Origin: Turritopsis dohrnii
Taxonomy: Eukaryota; Cnidaria; Hydrozoa; Anthoathecata; Oceaniidae
DNA: 64,000 bases
Direction: 5' to 3'
Assembly (NCBI GenBank): GCA_027922465.2
Contig: BQMF02000012.1
Coordinates: 1,674,001 to 1,738,000, forward strand
In this document: piece by piece, positions 47,499 to 58,608 of the stretch
How positions within the stretch are numbered: position 1 is the first letter of the stretch
Layout of the letters: each line of letters opens with the position of its first letter
Notes under the pieces: generated by a model
Told to the model about the DNA's origin: nothing
Databases searched by the model: none
What the model saw: only the letters and a program-made list of their open reading frames with translations
Position numbers and translations under genes: made by a program

Positions 47499-48869
47499 AT
47501 AAGGCGTTTTTTTAAATATCTTTACATCTTCATTTTGTTGCATGTCTGTCTTCATATTTTGTCGTTCCTCCAAAACCATTCAAAAAAATAAACAAATATG
47601 AATTTCTTATAAGGCCTAGTCCATTTTTAAAATACATTTCTCCAGGCATTTCTTAGGCAAATGCCTTACACAAGTTACCGCCATATACAACATGGCTACA
47701 CTACTTTGAAAGGTTAGGACAAGAGTGGTGATGTAGATTCTACACGGACGGACAAATCAAGAATAATTTTACTTAGTTTTACAAGTTTCTAAGTCAAGAA
47801 ATGTTTTTCTTGTTCTCATAACTTCTTGTTGTTTCTCAATGCTTGTTTCTGCTGCATAAATAGATAACGAGCCACGATAAGGCCGAAAGAAATGCGTGTC
47901 AGTATTTTTTTTCGTTTTATCCCAAATTTTGAATCTAAACAGCAGCTCCTCCAAGTGTTCTTCTTCTGCTGTCATCAGCTCTATTCTCAACTCCATCTAT
48001 GAATGTGACGCTCAAAATATCACTAAAGTTTCTACAGACACGAAATTAAAATTCAACGTGCGAATTGCACCTTTGAATAAAAAACAATGATCTTAGTTTA
48101 TTTGATAGTAAGATGCAACTGACGATGAAGCACAAAGTTTTCATAGTGATGAAGTGCAACGAAAGTTTTCAAGAAGCTGGGGAGGAATTCTGAGTGAACT
48201 TCCCAGACTAAAATCCACCATAAAACTCTACAATTGAGAAGAAAGTAGAAAATATGACATTCAGGGTACAAGTTGAAGGCAGAAGGAAGATAACAAGAGG
48301 ATGCACTAGCAATAAATGATGTTCCATTATTTCTGAAAAGACAGCAACCACAACAACAACCAAGAATAACATGTTGCAGAAATCCACTCTATAGCGAGTG
48401 GAATCCTCCTTTAACCGAAAAGTTATCTTATATGTATTGAATCTTCTACTTTTAAATATTATTTTAAAATATTATTTATTATTTTGTGAAATATTCTTGA
48501 TTTGATCGTTATGTTTTTTTAATGGCATGGCTCCATGATGATAGTTGGCATTGTTTTTCTGCATTCAGTTATCAAAGAAAAATTATATTTTGGTAAAGAG
48601 GAGAATAGACTCTTTCAAACGATATAAAAAGCACATAAATATATATAAAGAAAAATAATTGTTTGAAACTTTGAGCTTTTTCTTGAGAGGGATACACTGT
48701 GAAGGCACATTTTCCATTCACAGATGAATTTTCAGTTGACGTAATGTTTGATAACATTAGTGGTTTTAGCTTGATGGTCTGACGCTATGATCATGGACTA
48801 TAGACTTTTTACGTCCATGCAATAATGTTAGATGCCTTTTATCAGATCATTTGTATGTGATCATCTTTT
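47499..48869. other. Receptor intron 1, right part
   Basis: A 75-codon minus frame at 47769-47996 (MELRIELMTAEEEHLEELLF start, Glu/Lys-rich) looks more protein-like than its surroundings but matches no family I recognise. The rest shows nothing. Confidence 0.35.
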
Positions 48870-49576
48870 CAGGTAATTAGATGCCGTATATACACTTCGA
48901 AAATATATATTGCTTTTTAAGAAGCCATATGATATGATAAGATATTACATAGAAAACGTTTAAACATTTGTTTTTGATATTTTTTAACCAAATAGGTTAG
49001 AGACTATCCTTAAGCAGACTGTTAGCTCGTAATTAAATCTCGTTTACCAAAAATGGCGCTTTCAATTACTTCGATTTAGACTTAATACCGTTTTACAGTT
49101 AATGGTAGCACATGTTTGTATAATCTGGCAGACTTAAATGGCATTGCATGAAATCCCTTAAAAGAAAGATTTCGCCATACACGTGGCGAAAATATTAAAC
49201 AATAAAATCTTTTGCAAAATTTCTGATTTGAAAAGCAATAGTTCAAAACCAATATTTAACTTAACTTAAAGTCCATTAAAACTGATAGCAATTTTTCCAT
49301 ATAAACTTTGTAAAGAGTATAAGTAAACGGGGAAAGGTGTTTTGCCTCTCACCTCTTCGAACAACACAACATTGTAATGACTAACTACGAACGGACAAGA
49401 GTTGTGATAAATTTCATTTTTTGACTGAGAACATTTTTTCAAAAAACAATTGCCCGTCCGAACTAACAACCACCATTTTGAAATACGAAAAAATTAACGT
49501 AGGTTACTTTTTATGGTGTAACAGCCGTCACGAAAAGTTTGATGTTGATGAAGAAGACAAACAGTTAAGTACTTAC

Positions 49577-49637
49577 ATTTTATGAATGACAAGATGACAA
49601 ACAAAACAAGGCATCCTGTAAAGTGATTCTTCAACAT
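49577..49637 (-). CDS. Signal-peptide exon of the receptor, copy A
   Basis: ATG at 49637; MLKNHFTGCLVLFVILSFIK, then one T before GTAAGT. The stretch LVLFVILSFI is a typical signal-peptide core. The exon is 61 bp, ending in phase 1. The receptor main exon begins with GT in the complementary phase, so the junction reads T|GT = Cys followed by QDVQVFVSV. Cleavage near that Cys would release the VxxFVSVNG beta-helix start. No other minus-strand exon in range fits, and the ~5.8-kb intron would hold the Tigger element. The pairing is inferred from phase and logic, not from a transcript. Confidence 0.65.
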
Positions 49638-49938
49638 TTTTGTAAACTCTGACGAAAGTTTATAATGATTTAATAAACTAGTTCAACTTATGCTTTTATT
49701 GTGTTTTTTGTGCTATTATTGAGAAAAGATATAATTCATGGCAACGTGATTGCTACTTAATCCGGGAGCAAAAAAACAACCGATAAAAACCCATTGGAGA
49801 AAAATATCGGCGGAAAATATTTCACATGATATTTTTAATCTTATGTTTTATCAAAATTGTTTTCAAAAATTCCATTATAACTAATTGTCAAAGAAGCAAT
49901 TTCAAGCTGTGGAATTTTCTTGTCTCTTTCATCACATT

Positions 49939-50349
49939 AGTGAGCTTAAGCAACTACAACGGCAACGTGGACGACGACGTGAGCAAAAAGAAGAAAATAA
50001 TAAAAGTACTTGTGAAAAATATTTTGAAGAACTTCCTTTTATAGGAGAACTTATTCAATCGATAAACTTATAACGACTAGAAAGTTATCGAGCTTCTATA
50101 AAATCTACATAAGAGAAAAAGGCTTTCTCTATAATCCACGTCTACGTTGTCAGTACGACTTCAAATCATGACTTTTCACGTTGTGCATAGAACGCGCTAA
50201 TATGTTAATGATGTAATTATCTTACAAAATTTTCCCAATGGTCTCATAAGTAGTAGCCTCCCTTTCAAAACAAATTCCACATAGAAAACAAAGCTTTTGT
50301 TTTAAACACGTCGCCGTCTTCGTTGCCGTTGCGATTGCTTAAGCTCCCT
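49939..50349. mobile_element. MITE inside the left duplication copy
   Basis: Inverted ends GAGCTTAAGCAAC..CAACGGCAACG and CGTTGCCGTTGCGATTGCTT plus AAGCTC, with ATT duplicated on each side (49936-49938 and 50350-50352). The right duplication copy is uninterrupted at this point, giving a natural empty site. AG/CT ends and the 3-bp duplication suggest PIF/Harbinger type. Confidence 0.85.
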
Positions 50350-50665
50350 ATTAACACTGCTAATACGAGTAATTACTTATTTCTCTCTCACATATTTGTT
50401 CTGTGACGCACTGGTAAATTCCCTGGTAGCGAAACCACTTAGTTGCACTTTTAAGTAATTTCAATTTGTCTTACTTTAATAAATGACTTTCCATGTGACG
50501 TATCGTTCTTTGTTCTGACGGTTAAGTTGGTTAAAGTTTTCGTGTACACGCATGCGCACGTATCTTTTGAATCTTTTGTTATAGGCTACTACAAACTTTG
50601 AAAGTCGTCTATAGTTTAGAATGATATGAAGTTAAACTTCATTGAAATATGAATTGATGTGTCTT

Positions 50666-51695
50666 AAGGTGTAAGTAAGGGAAAAAATCAATGACTTTTC
50701 TGAAAAAATTTTTTTTGCGCATCAGGATAAAAGGAACTCTGAATTTTTTCAATGATGAAACCATTTTTTCAGGAAGTGGCTGGGAAGTCTGTTTATTTTT
50801 CAAAAACGTTGTATTGGCTAATTTGTGTACATGAACGATCATGAAAAAATAGAACGTATTGATCATTGTTTCAAAATTAATCTTTGCAGCTCTTTTTTTT
50901 CAACACCGTATTCAGTATTCATTTTTCGTGTCAGAGCCACTTACATCAAACATGCTCCATTTACAAAACTAAACAAGAGCCAGATGGCGCAAAACGGTAG
51001 CAGCAAGTTTACTTTTCACGCAAATGCTTTCGAAATTTTACTTTAAGTACTAAAAACTTCTTTACTGGATGTTTTCTAAGATATCTCACTGGTGGAAAAC
51101 AGGCATTAACGATAAATTCGATGAAAATGATTAATTAGTGTAAACCAAAAACACCAGCAACAATTTATCTAAAGACAAAAGAATTATACATGTGTGAGCT
51201 GTGTGTTTTTTTTATAAGAAATTTTTTCGTAAGAGCTTATGTAGAAAAAAAAAGTTTGTTTATAATAATAATAATTTCTGACGAAACCAAAATTGAATTC
51301 CAACAAATAAACTGCCTTTTTGAACTAGATCTTTGAAAACTTTAATAAACAAACATAGTGTAATAGCTAACAAACCAAACGAAGTAATAAGAAATTTTGA
51401 ACTAATAAGCTTTACTAACAAGAAAAGCAGCATATCAAGTATATATTTTCAGTTAGCGTAATGAACTAAAAGTCCCATTTTTATGTACGCCTATTTGATT
51501 AGAATTCGAATGAATTCTAATTTCGTGGATTAAGTTATAAAATATCAGGTTATGTACTTTTAAAATAAAAGGTAATCTACTTTTAAATGTTCGATATGAA
51601 AAAGCTTCCAAATTACGAAGGCTGCGTTCCTTCATTAGAATTTACATTGCGTTTTTGATAGAGTCCCGCAGACTCTAAATCGCAGACTAATTGCC

Positions 51696-51728
<33 letters not shown>

Positions 51729-51762
51729 CCACGGGTGTTTTAATACGGTATTATAACCTTCT
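50666..51762. other. Spacer between the two duplication copies
   Basis: AT-rich, no supported gene. It ends in a (GTA)n microsatellite at 51697-51729. Confidence 0.5.
51697..51729 (+). repeat. (AGT)n microsatellite
   Basis: Eleven uninterrupted AGT/GTA units immediately before the right duplication copy. Confidence 0.95.
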
Positions 51763-52543
51763 AAGGTAGTTAGATGCCGTGTATACACTTCAAGAATGTA
51801 TCGGGTTTTATTTGCTTTTTAATAAGCCATGACTCCAGAAACTTAATCTATGATAAGAATTACATAGAAAATGTTTAAACAAAGGTAATATTTAAACATT
51901 TGTTTTTGGTATTTTTTAACCAAATAGGCTAGAGACTATCCTTAAGCAGACTGTTAGCTCGTAATCTCGTTTACCAAAAATGGCGCTTTCAATTACTTCG
52001 ATTTAGACTTAATACCTTTTTACAGTTAATGGTAGCATATGTTTGTTAATGGTAGCATATGTTTGTATAATCTGGCAGACTTAACTGGCATTGCATGAAG
52101 TCCCTTTAAAGAAAGATTTTGCCATACACGTGGCAAGAATATTAAACAATAAAATGTTTTGCAACATTTCTGATTTGAAAAGCAATAGTTCAAAACCAAT
52201 ATTTTACTCAACTAAAAGTCCAATAAAACTGATACAAGAAAGCGAGTTTTCAAAATGAACTTTGTAAAGAGTATAAGTAAACGAGGAAAGGTATTTTGCC
52301 TCTCTCACCTCGAACAACACGATATTGTAATGTTTTGAAAGGTAATGACTACTACGGTCGGACAAGGGTTGTGATAAATTTCATTTTTTGACTGAGAACA
52401 TTTTTTCAAAAAACAATAGCCCGTCCAAACTAGCAACCACCATTTTGAAACACGAAGAAAGTAACGTAGGTTAGTTTTTATGGTGTAACAGCCGTCACGA
52501 AAAGTTTGATGTTGATGAAGAAGACAAACAGTTAAGTACTTGC

Positions 52544-52604
52544 ATTTTATGAATGGCAAGATGACAAACAAAACAAAGCATTCAGTAAAGTGATTCTTCA
52601 ACAT
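52544..52604 (-). CDS. Signal-peptide exon of the receptor, copy B (GC donor)
   Basis: MLKNHFTECFVLFVILPFIK plus one T, then GCAAGT. Three amino-acid changes from copy A and the same phase. The donor is GC rather than GT: GC-AG introns are real but rare, and the rest of the site (AAAT|GCAAGT) is favourable. It may be a working alternative first exon, or a copy decaying after duplication. Confidence 0.5.
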
Positions 52605-52826
52605 TTTTCTTCAAAACTCAAAACAACACCTCTGTTTAACCTCTGATGAAAGTTTATAATGATTTAATAAACTAGTTCAACTTATGCTTTTATTGTGTTT
52701 CTTGTGCTATTATTGACAAAAGACAAAATTCATGGCAACGTGATTGCTACTTAAACCGAGAGCAAAAAAACAACAGAGGAAAACCCATCGGAGAAACATC
52801 GGTGGAAAACTTTTTGCGTGAACTTA

Positions 52827-53213
52827 AGGGGTGCTCACATGGAGAAAATTAGCCCGGCAAAGCGGACTGGCTCGGTTCGCCCAGCAAATTTTGTCTTGGT
52901 CGCACACGAGATAAAAACAACTCTACAAACTGTGCTGAAAATTGTAATGTGATTATCATTGTTTACACGTTACAAAAAAAACAAAACATGCGCATAAGGT
53001 GAAAAATTTGGCCTGGTTGACCAGGCTAGAGTAGGTGTTCATATGGAAAAATTCCGGTCCATCTTGTCTAGATCTAGGTACATAAAAGCGAGATGTATTT
53101 CGCATGTGAAGACATGTTGAATTTTAAGAGGCTTTGATAATAAAGGTGAGACGTCGTCAAATCATAATCGATCAAGGATGCTTTCGCGGGCGGATTTTAT
53201 CCATGTGAATCCT
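52827..53213. mobile_element. MITE inside the right duplication copy
   Basis: Ends AGGGGTGCTCACATGG and CCATGTGAATCCT are inverted, with further inverted GAAAATTAGCCCGG/CGGGCGGATTTTAT, and TTA/TAG flank the element. The left duplication copy lacks it. CACATGGA-type ends resemble the other AG...CT MITEs in this window. Confidence 0.8.
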
Positions 53214-53672
53214 TAGTGGGAACTTTTTTAAACTCATTTTTTATAAATTGTTTTCAAAAATTCAATTATAACTAATTGTCAAAAAATCAATTTCAAGCTG
53301 TGGAATTTTCTTGTCTCTTTCACTACATTGACACTTATTCCTCTATCAAATATTTGTTCTGTGGCGCACTGGTAAATTCCCTGGTAGCGAAACTGCTTAG
53401 TTGCACTTTCAGGTAATTTCAAATTGTCTTACATTAATAAATGACTTTCCATGTGACGTATCGTTTGTAAGCGTTGATGTTCTTTGTTCTGAGGGTTAAG
53501 TCCGTTAAAGTTTTCGTGTACACGCATGCGCACGTATCTTTTAAATTTACATATCATAGGCTAGTATAAGCTTTGAAATTCATCTTTAGTTTAGAATGAT
53601 GTGATATTTAATTTCATTCAGATAGGAATCGATTGTTCTTGGCAGTTATTTGCTAACGTCAATGTTGAATAG

Positions 53673-54563
53673 GATGTTGATATTGAAGAATTGGATGTAA
53701 ATGCTGCCGAAACTCTTCAGCAGGATCTTACCAAACTACAACAATGGACAGACACTTTTCTGTTAAAATTTCATCCTGATAAATGCGAGCACATGCAGAT
53801 TAAATCTAAACTGAAGGCACCTGCACCGACACAATATGAAATTGATGGAACTATACTCGACAAGAAACAAGACGTAAAAGACCTGGGAATATATTTTGAT
53901 GAAAACCTCACTTTTGACAAGCACATCAATGACAAAGTCAAAAAAGCGAATGGACTTGTTGGCATGTTAAGACGTACATTTATGCACTTGGATAAAGACA
54001 CCTTTAAACAACTTTTCACGAGCATTGTGCGACCCCATCTTGAATACGGAGCACCTGTATGGAACCCGCATCTCAAACAACAGAAAAAACTTTTGGAAGG
54101 AGTGCAGCGACGAGCAACAAAACTATTGCCTGGAATGTACAACTTAAGCTACAAGGAAAGGTTAGAGATCATGGATTTGCCAACACTCGAGTTCCGACGA
54201 TACAGGGGTGATATGATTGAGTTGTACAAAATGACTCATCAGCATTACGATACGGAAGCTGTTGGAAATTTAATCCAGCTCAGAACGCAGGATTATCCGG
54301 ATCTGCATTTACGTCGCCATAAATTTACTGTGACAAGAGAAAAGTGCGGTAAAGATATCAAGAAGTACTTTTTCAAGAATCGGGTTGCAGAACAGTGGAA
54401 CAATCTGCCTCCGAAAGTAGCTGAAGCTCCATCATTGAATAGCTTTAAGAACAGATTCGATAAACTATGGAAAGACACTGGATTAATGTACGATGTCGAA
54501 ATGAACCTTGCGGAAATTACTGCTCCTCGAAAGATACGTTATCGTAAAGTTGAAGAAGACTGA
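53673..54563 (+). pseudogene. Reverse transcriptase C-terminal fragment
   Basis: About 296 codons without stop. LQQDLTKLQQWTDTFLLKFH followed by PDKCEHM is the thumb-region motif just after the catalytic YxDD box. Then come YLGIY-like VKDLGIYFDENLTFDKHI, IVRPHLEYGAPVWNPHL, VQRRATKLLPGM, YKERLEIMDLPTLEFRRYRG and the C-terminal FFKNRVAEQWNNLPPKV. The catalytic core and endonuclease are missing, so it is dead on arrival, but the intact frame implies recent insertion. Confidence 0.88.
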
Positions 54564-54642
54564 AGATCGAACCTGGTGTCAAAGGCATTATATGCCTATT
54601 TCCAGAATCCTGTATTGTATTGTATTGTATTGTATTGTATTG
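53673..54642 (+). mobile_element. 5'-truncated LINE (CR1/L2/Jockey-like) with (TATTG)n tail
   Basis: Holds the last part of a reverse transcriptase. The frame opens at 53673 and stops at 54563; it is followed by ~40 bp of 3' sequence and six or so TATTG units (54611-54642). Short tandem tails are typical of CR1/L2-type non-LTR elements. The 5' truncation falls just after the expected YADD motif. Confidence 0.88.
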
Positions 54643-56361
54643 AACGTACAAATGTGTTAGTTCATGAAAAGGTTTATCTCCATCATGATTTGACAGAACC
54701 TTGCTTATTTCCTAAAAGATATTTAACAACATAAACGAGGAAGTGTGAGCTGATATAAATTTTGTAAAAGCAGATGCATCCAGTTATAGGATTTCTTGTT
54801 TCCTGTGATCTGAGTTATGGGACACAATCCGTACCTGGTCGGATTGAGATTGACCTAATTTTCAATATAATCTGCAGAGAAATTGAAATCATGTTGTTGA
54901 AGGAGCAAAGTGTATGCCAAAATGCTTTTCAAGCCCCAAAAGCCAACACCCCACCCCACCCCTCTAATTCTACGTCCTTGAGTTTGTAAATGAGTCAACC
55001 GACATTAAACTTGATTCGAAACTAATTTAAAATATGATCCTTGCTTCTTAAAAATTATAATAATTAAAATACGTAACTTTTTCTTCCTCTTCTTTTCTGA
55101 AAAGAAGAAAAGTCGTTGATGATACGGCATCAAGGAGTAGTTTCACTCAGATTTAATCAAGGAAGCCCCTTGATGTGTTTTTATTTTGATGTTTCATCGA
55201 GACATTACAACAGGAATGATCAATGTTAAGGGAATTTAAAGTGTATTAAAGCAGAAACGATCTTAAATAATCACCGAGCCAGACGTGTTTCTAAAAGAGT
55301 TTCAGAAAAGAAGGATGCCACTTTTTGAAGTACTAGATGTTTCCATTAGACGTTTTCTTTCAAAACATGATCTTCATGGGAACGCAGCTTTACAACTTTT
55401 TAGAAGAAATGGTTGATTTGACAGATATACATGTTTGCCACTGCACATACAAAGTTCTTGCTAAAATTGCATCATTTATTTACATATTTGTATTTCTTCT
55501 TCAAATCTCGCAAACGAAAAATGAATTCAAACTCCGACTCTCATCATTTTCGATAATCTTCAAAATGTGACCAAATCATAATTTTGATTTTTGACTTGTG
55601 TTCCTAGCTACTTGTGTAAATAAAGAACTAAAATCGCTACCGACCATGCCAGTGGATTAAGTATGTGGTCGTCCGTACGTTGTATTTTGACTTTTCAGGG
55701 TGCTTATTAACTTGAGTAAAAAATAACCGAAAACAAATTTCATTCAGAAGAGAAAATTTGTTATTAGAGTGACCTACAAGCATACGTAACCTACATTATA
55801 TCTAAATGTTCGTCTTCTAATTTGACCCAATCAAGAAGTAAAAAAACTTGTGGACACCAATAAGACAAGTATTTATACTGTTCACCAATAAAAGACGAGT
55901 ATTTAAACTGTCGGAAAAACAAAAACTTGAAGCTGCCGAATATGACATGAACTCGCTAGATAAAAACTTAAACGCAAACATAGTGTTTAATAGCCTACTT
56001 TTTAAAAAGCTCATCTGATAATTGAGGTGATGCCACAGTAACTGGGAAAAGAAAACGAGAAATTAGACCAGTCATTCCTTCAACAATATCTTGCAATTAC
56101 TCAAGGTTTAAAAGTAGCTATAATACTTAAAGATGTGCTGGGAAAACAAATTCGCATTTTGAAAGGGAGTTCGATGTAAATCGAGTCCTTTGCAAAACAC
56201 CAGTGTTCCTGAAATAAATGTATTTTAACAAAACTTTTTTGTAGTTATTTCATAATTATTTGTTCGAAGGCGCTTATTCGGCAGTGGGCGCTAATTCGCC
56301 AGGGGGTGCTAATTCAGTCATTTATGGCAAACAAAATGAAAAGAAAAACACAACCACTTAC
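54643..56361. other. Stretch between the LINE fragment and the third signal exon
   Basis: No supported gene. GGCGCTTATTCGGCAGTGGGCGC at about 56270-56300 is a fragment of an iterated-motif element like those at 4612 and 59994. Confidence 0.45.
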
Positions 56362-56431
56362 ATTCTATGATTGACACGATAATGAAACCAACCAATAGGC
56401 AAATACCACGATGATAAAACATGTTGTTCAT
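56362..56431 (-). CDS. Third candidate signal-peptide exon, diverged
   Basis: MNNMFYHRGICLLVGFIIVS followed by IIE and one T before GTAAGTGG. It has a basic N-region (HR) and a hydrophobic core (ICLLVGFIIVSII). Length 70 bp; it ends in phase 1 with T, exactly as the 49577 and 52544 exons do, so it too would give Cys at the junction with the receptor body. Its sequence is otherwise unlike theirs. It could serve as a more distal first exon, or belong to a lost sister gene. Confidence 0.45.
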
Positions 56432-56612
56432 GTAAACAGGTAACGATCGCACCACAGTTTAAAAGTAGTTAGTTGTTTTGAAAACTGACGAGGTTTTTAT
56501 AGGTATCTAAATAGAAAAATCTTATCAATAGTTGTCATACCATGCATAGGAAAGAGATTTGTTGATTGCGAAAACGAGAAATTCGTTATTGAATAAATAA
56601 GCGTAGCTAACC

Positions 56613-58085
56613 ATGGAGGTAGAAAAAATAACAGGAGATTGAACTCTTTTCTAAAGCCTATTCAATTCTATTGAAATTTCTTATTGTTTCGGCATGCTTT
56701 TGAAGAACATCCGCGATGCGCATTTCACTGGATTTTTTAAGAAACAGATTACGTAACTTTTTAACGGGCCGCTTGTTTACAATTTAAATATTAAATTTTT
56801 CGACTATTTTCCTTATAAATCTCGGTAAATTCTTATTATTTCGGTTACGTATTCGTATAAGGTATCCTAGCAACAAATTTCACCGAATATTGTCGAGCCG
56901 ATATTATTTAAAACGACTTTTACTATTTAATTGACGACAACAGAAGGCTACAAAAAGATTAAAATTTGCTATGAAGAACTAGCGCCTCGATTGTGCCGCG
57001 CTAAAGTTACACTGAAGAAGTGTTAATGAAGTTTTTTGCTTTTAAATGAAAGTAAAACCTTTAGGGGATCGTAAGATATACCGACTTCAATCAACACTAT
57101 TTTCAATGTTTTCGTATAATCAAAAAACGCGGGTTGGCAGCCATCATGTTATTCATTCACGTTGACCATCACGATCAGTTGCCTACAAACTTAGTTTGAT
57201 TTTTAATAATATTTAGCTACTTTATAAACAGTTTTTAAAAACTACATAATTCTTCCATGATGGAAGAAGATTTACATAAAGAAATGCTGTCGACTTTGCG
57301 TAGAGAACTTGTAGTGGAAAAGTCGTATTAAAGACAAGGTATCAAAATCCTAAGTGTGTGATGGAATATTCCGAAATTATTGAACGTATATATGGTATTA
57401 ATGTGAAAAGAGAGAAGATGATAAAATTTACCCAAAGTTTACGTGTAGTAATTGTAGACGAAAGTTGGACAGATGTAAAAAACCTACAGAGAATTCAGTA
57501 AGCCCCTGGATTTATAATTATAAAGATTGCAAGTTGTGTACTTTATCTTCGTCTTGTGCTGAGACACCAGTCCTTTCTGCGAAAAAATTAGACGAGTTGA
57601 TGCTGAGTCAGGGGTTAATAACAGTTCAATTCACTCAATGATAACAAACTTAAAAGAATTTTTATAAGATTCAACAAAGAAAATTTCACGGATGACGTTG
57701 TTATTAATGTAGATTTGAACAATAACTGGACACTACATTATATTATGGAAAAAATATTACAAGTGAAATAATAATTTGACTGAGTCGTTCTGTAATGACA
57801 ATGTAGAAGATGTTACCAAGACATTGTGTGGAATAGATTTTTGTGAAGCACGTGAGCATCCATTTTAAATTGAAAACTACGGCCCGATTACGACTTTATA
57901 ACATTAAGTAATGAAATATTTTCAATTGTTACTTTAACCAATTAAATTCAAGAACGAAGACGTTATTTTAAACGCGGGTAAATTTAAAGAGACAAATTTG
58001 AATAAAGCACCCGCTTCAGCGCATCGCGGATGATTTGAATAGAAACAAAAGAGTTCAATCTCCTGTTATTTTTTCTACCTCCATG
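56613..58085. mobile_element. DNA transposon with 38-bp inverted ends and 8-bp target duplication
   Basis: ATGGAGGTAGAAAAAATAAC continues for 38 identical bases, and its inverse closes the element at 58085. AGCTAACC flanks both sides (56605-56612 and 58086-58093). A second inner pair, CATCCGCGATGCGC (56708) and GCGCATCGCGGATG (58019), forms subterminal inverted repeats. Long ends, subterminal repeats and 8-bp duplications fit P-type (or hAT) elements. The coding interior is degraded. Confidence 0.88.
57259..57641 (+). pseudogene. Degraded gene with CxxC zinc-binding motif in the 1.47-kb transposon
   Basis: The clearest stretch is 68 codons at 57435-57641: KFTCSNCRRKLDRCKKP, then WIYNYKDCKLC and a C-rich TLSSSCAETP. 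The C-x2-C...C-x2-C spacing with CRRKLDR resembles zinc modules of uncharacterised invertebrate transposon-linked proteins. Upstream frames (from a possible ATG at 57259, MEEDLHKEMLSTLRREL) are broken by stops and frame changes. I cannot name the family. Confidence 0.4.
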
Positions 58086-58468
58086 AGCTAACCAATTCAA
58101 AGTAAATCGCGTTATTGTCATACAATAAATTAGAAATCGTCTTATCGGTTTCGGCACAGCAGTACTAAGCTTTCTAATTGCCCAAACAAGGATCAGAATG
58201 AATGAATAGAGATTTAATCAAAATTCTATCCCACTCAATTAATCCACGATTGTGAAATAAGGAGGAAAATGATTAACTTTCTCGACACCAATTACGGCAG
58301 TAACTTAGTAACGGTTGTAACGTAGACGGGGACGTAAACAAAATATTGGATTATTAACAAATGAATGTTTGAAGAACTTTCTGTTGCATTGTGAAAAGTT
58401 TCGATTGAACAACTGCTGACGACTGGATAACTGAGCTAAGCAATCGACTGTCGAATATGCGACCCTAA

Positions 58469-58608
58469 AGCCTCATTCACACTTATGAAGCAGACGCAGA
58501 CGCAAGTGAAGTAAGCATGCGCAGTACATCTTTTTTTTAAAACAAAGATGAATTGCACATACTTGCTTCACTTGCGTCCGCGTCTGCTTCATAAGTGTGA
58601 ATCAGGCT
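58469..58608. mobile_element. Foldback MITE (AGCCTCATTCACACTT ends)
   Basis: 140 bp, almost wholly palindromic: AGCCTCATTCACACTTATGA and its complement TCATAAGTGTGAATCAGGCT. GCAGACGCAGACGCAAGTGAAG lies inside the left arm and its inverse (one change) inside the right arm. The loop is about 50 bp. AG...CT ends match the Harbinger-like group. Confidence 0.88.

Larger units (their letters stand above)
48870..50665. repeat. Segmental duplication, left copy
   Basis: From TTAGATGCCGTATATACACTT to about TTGAATATGAATTGATG this segment matches 51763-53640 at roughly 85-90%, interrupted by different insertions in each copy. Shared words include CCTTAAGCAGACTGTTAGCT, CAAAAATGGCGCTTTCAATT and ACGCACTGGTAAATTCCCTG. 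It contains a receptor signal-peptide exon and a MITE (49939-50349) that the right copy lacks. Confidence 0.9.
51763..53640. repeat. Segmental duplication, right copy
   Basis: Partner of 48870-50665, same orientation, about 2.9 kb away. It carries its own signal-peptide exon (52544-52604), a 21-bp local duplication (52026-52060) and a MITE (52827-53213) absent from the left copy. A LINE fragment abuts its right end. Confidence 0.9.

Noticed and set aside
53771..54142. Minus-strand frame opposite the reverse transcriptase
   Set aside because: Antisense shadow of a clear RT fragment.
57259..57641. Calling the CxxC frame a THAP or P-element transposase
   Set aside because: Spacing does not match a THAP C2CH module and no catalytic region is readable.
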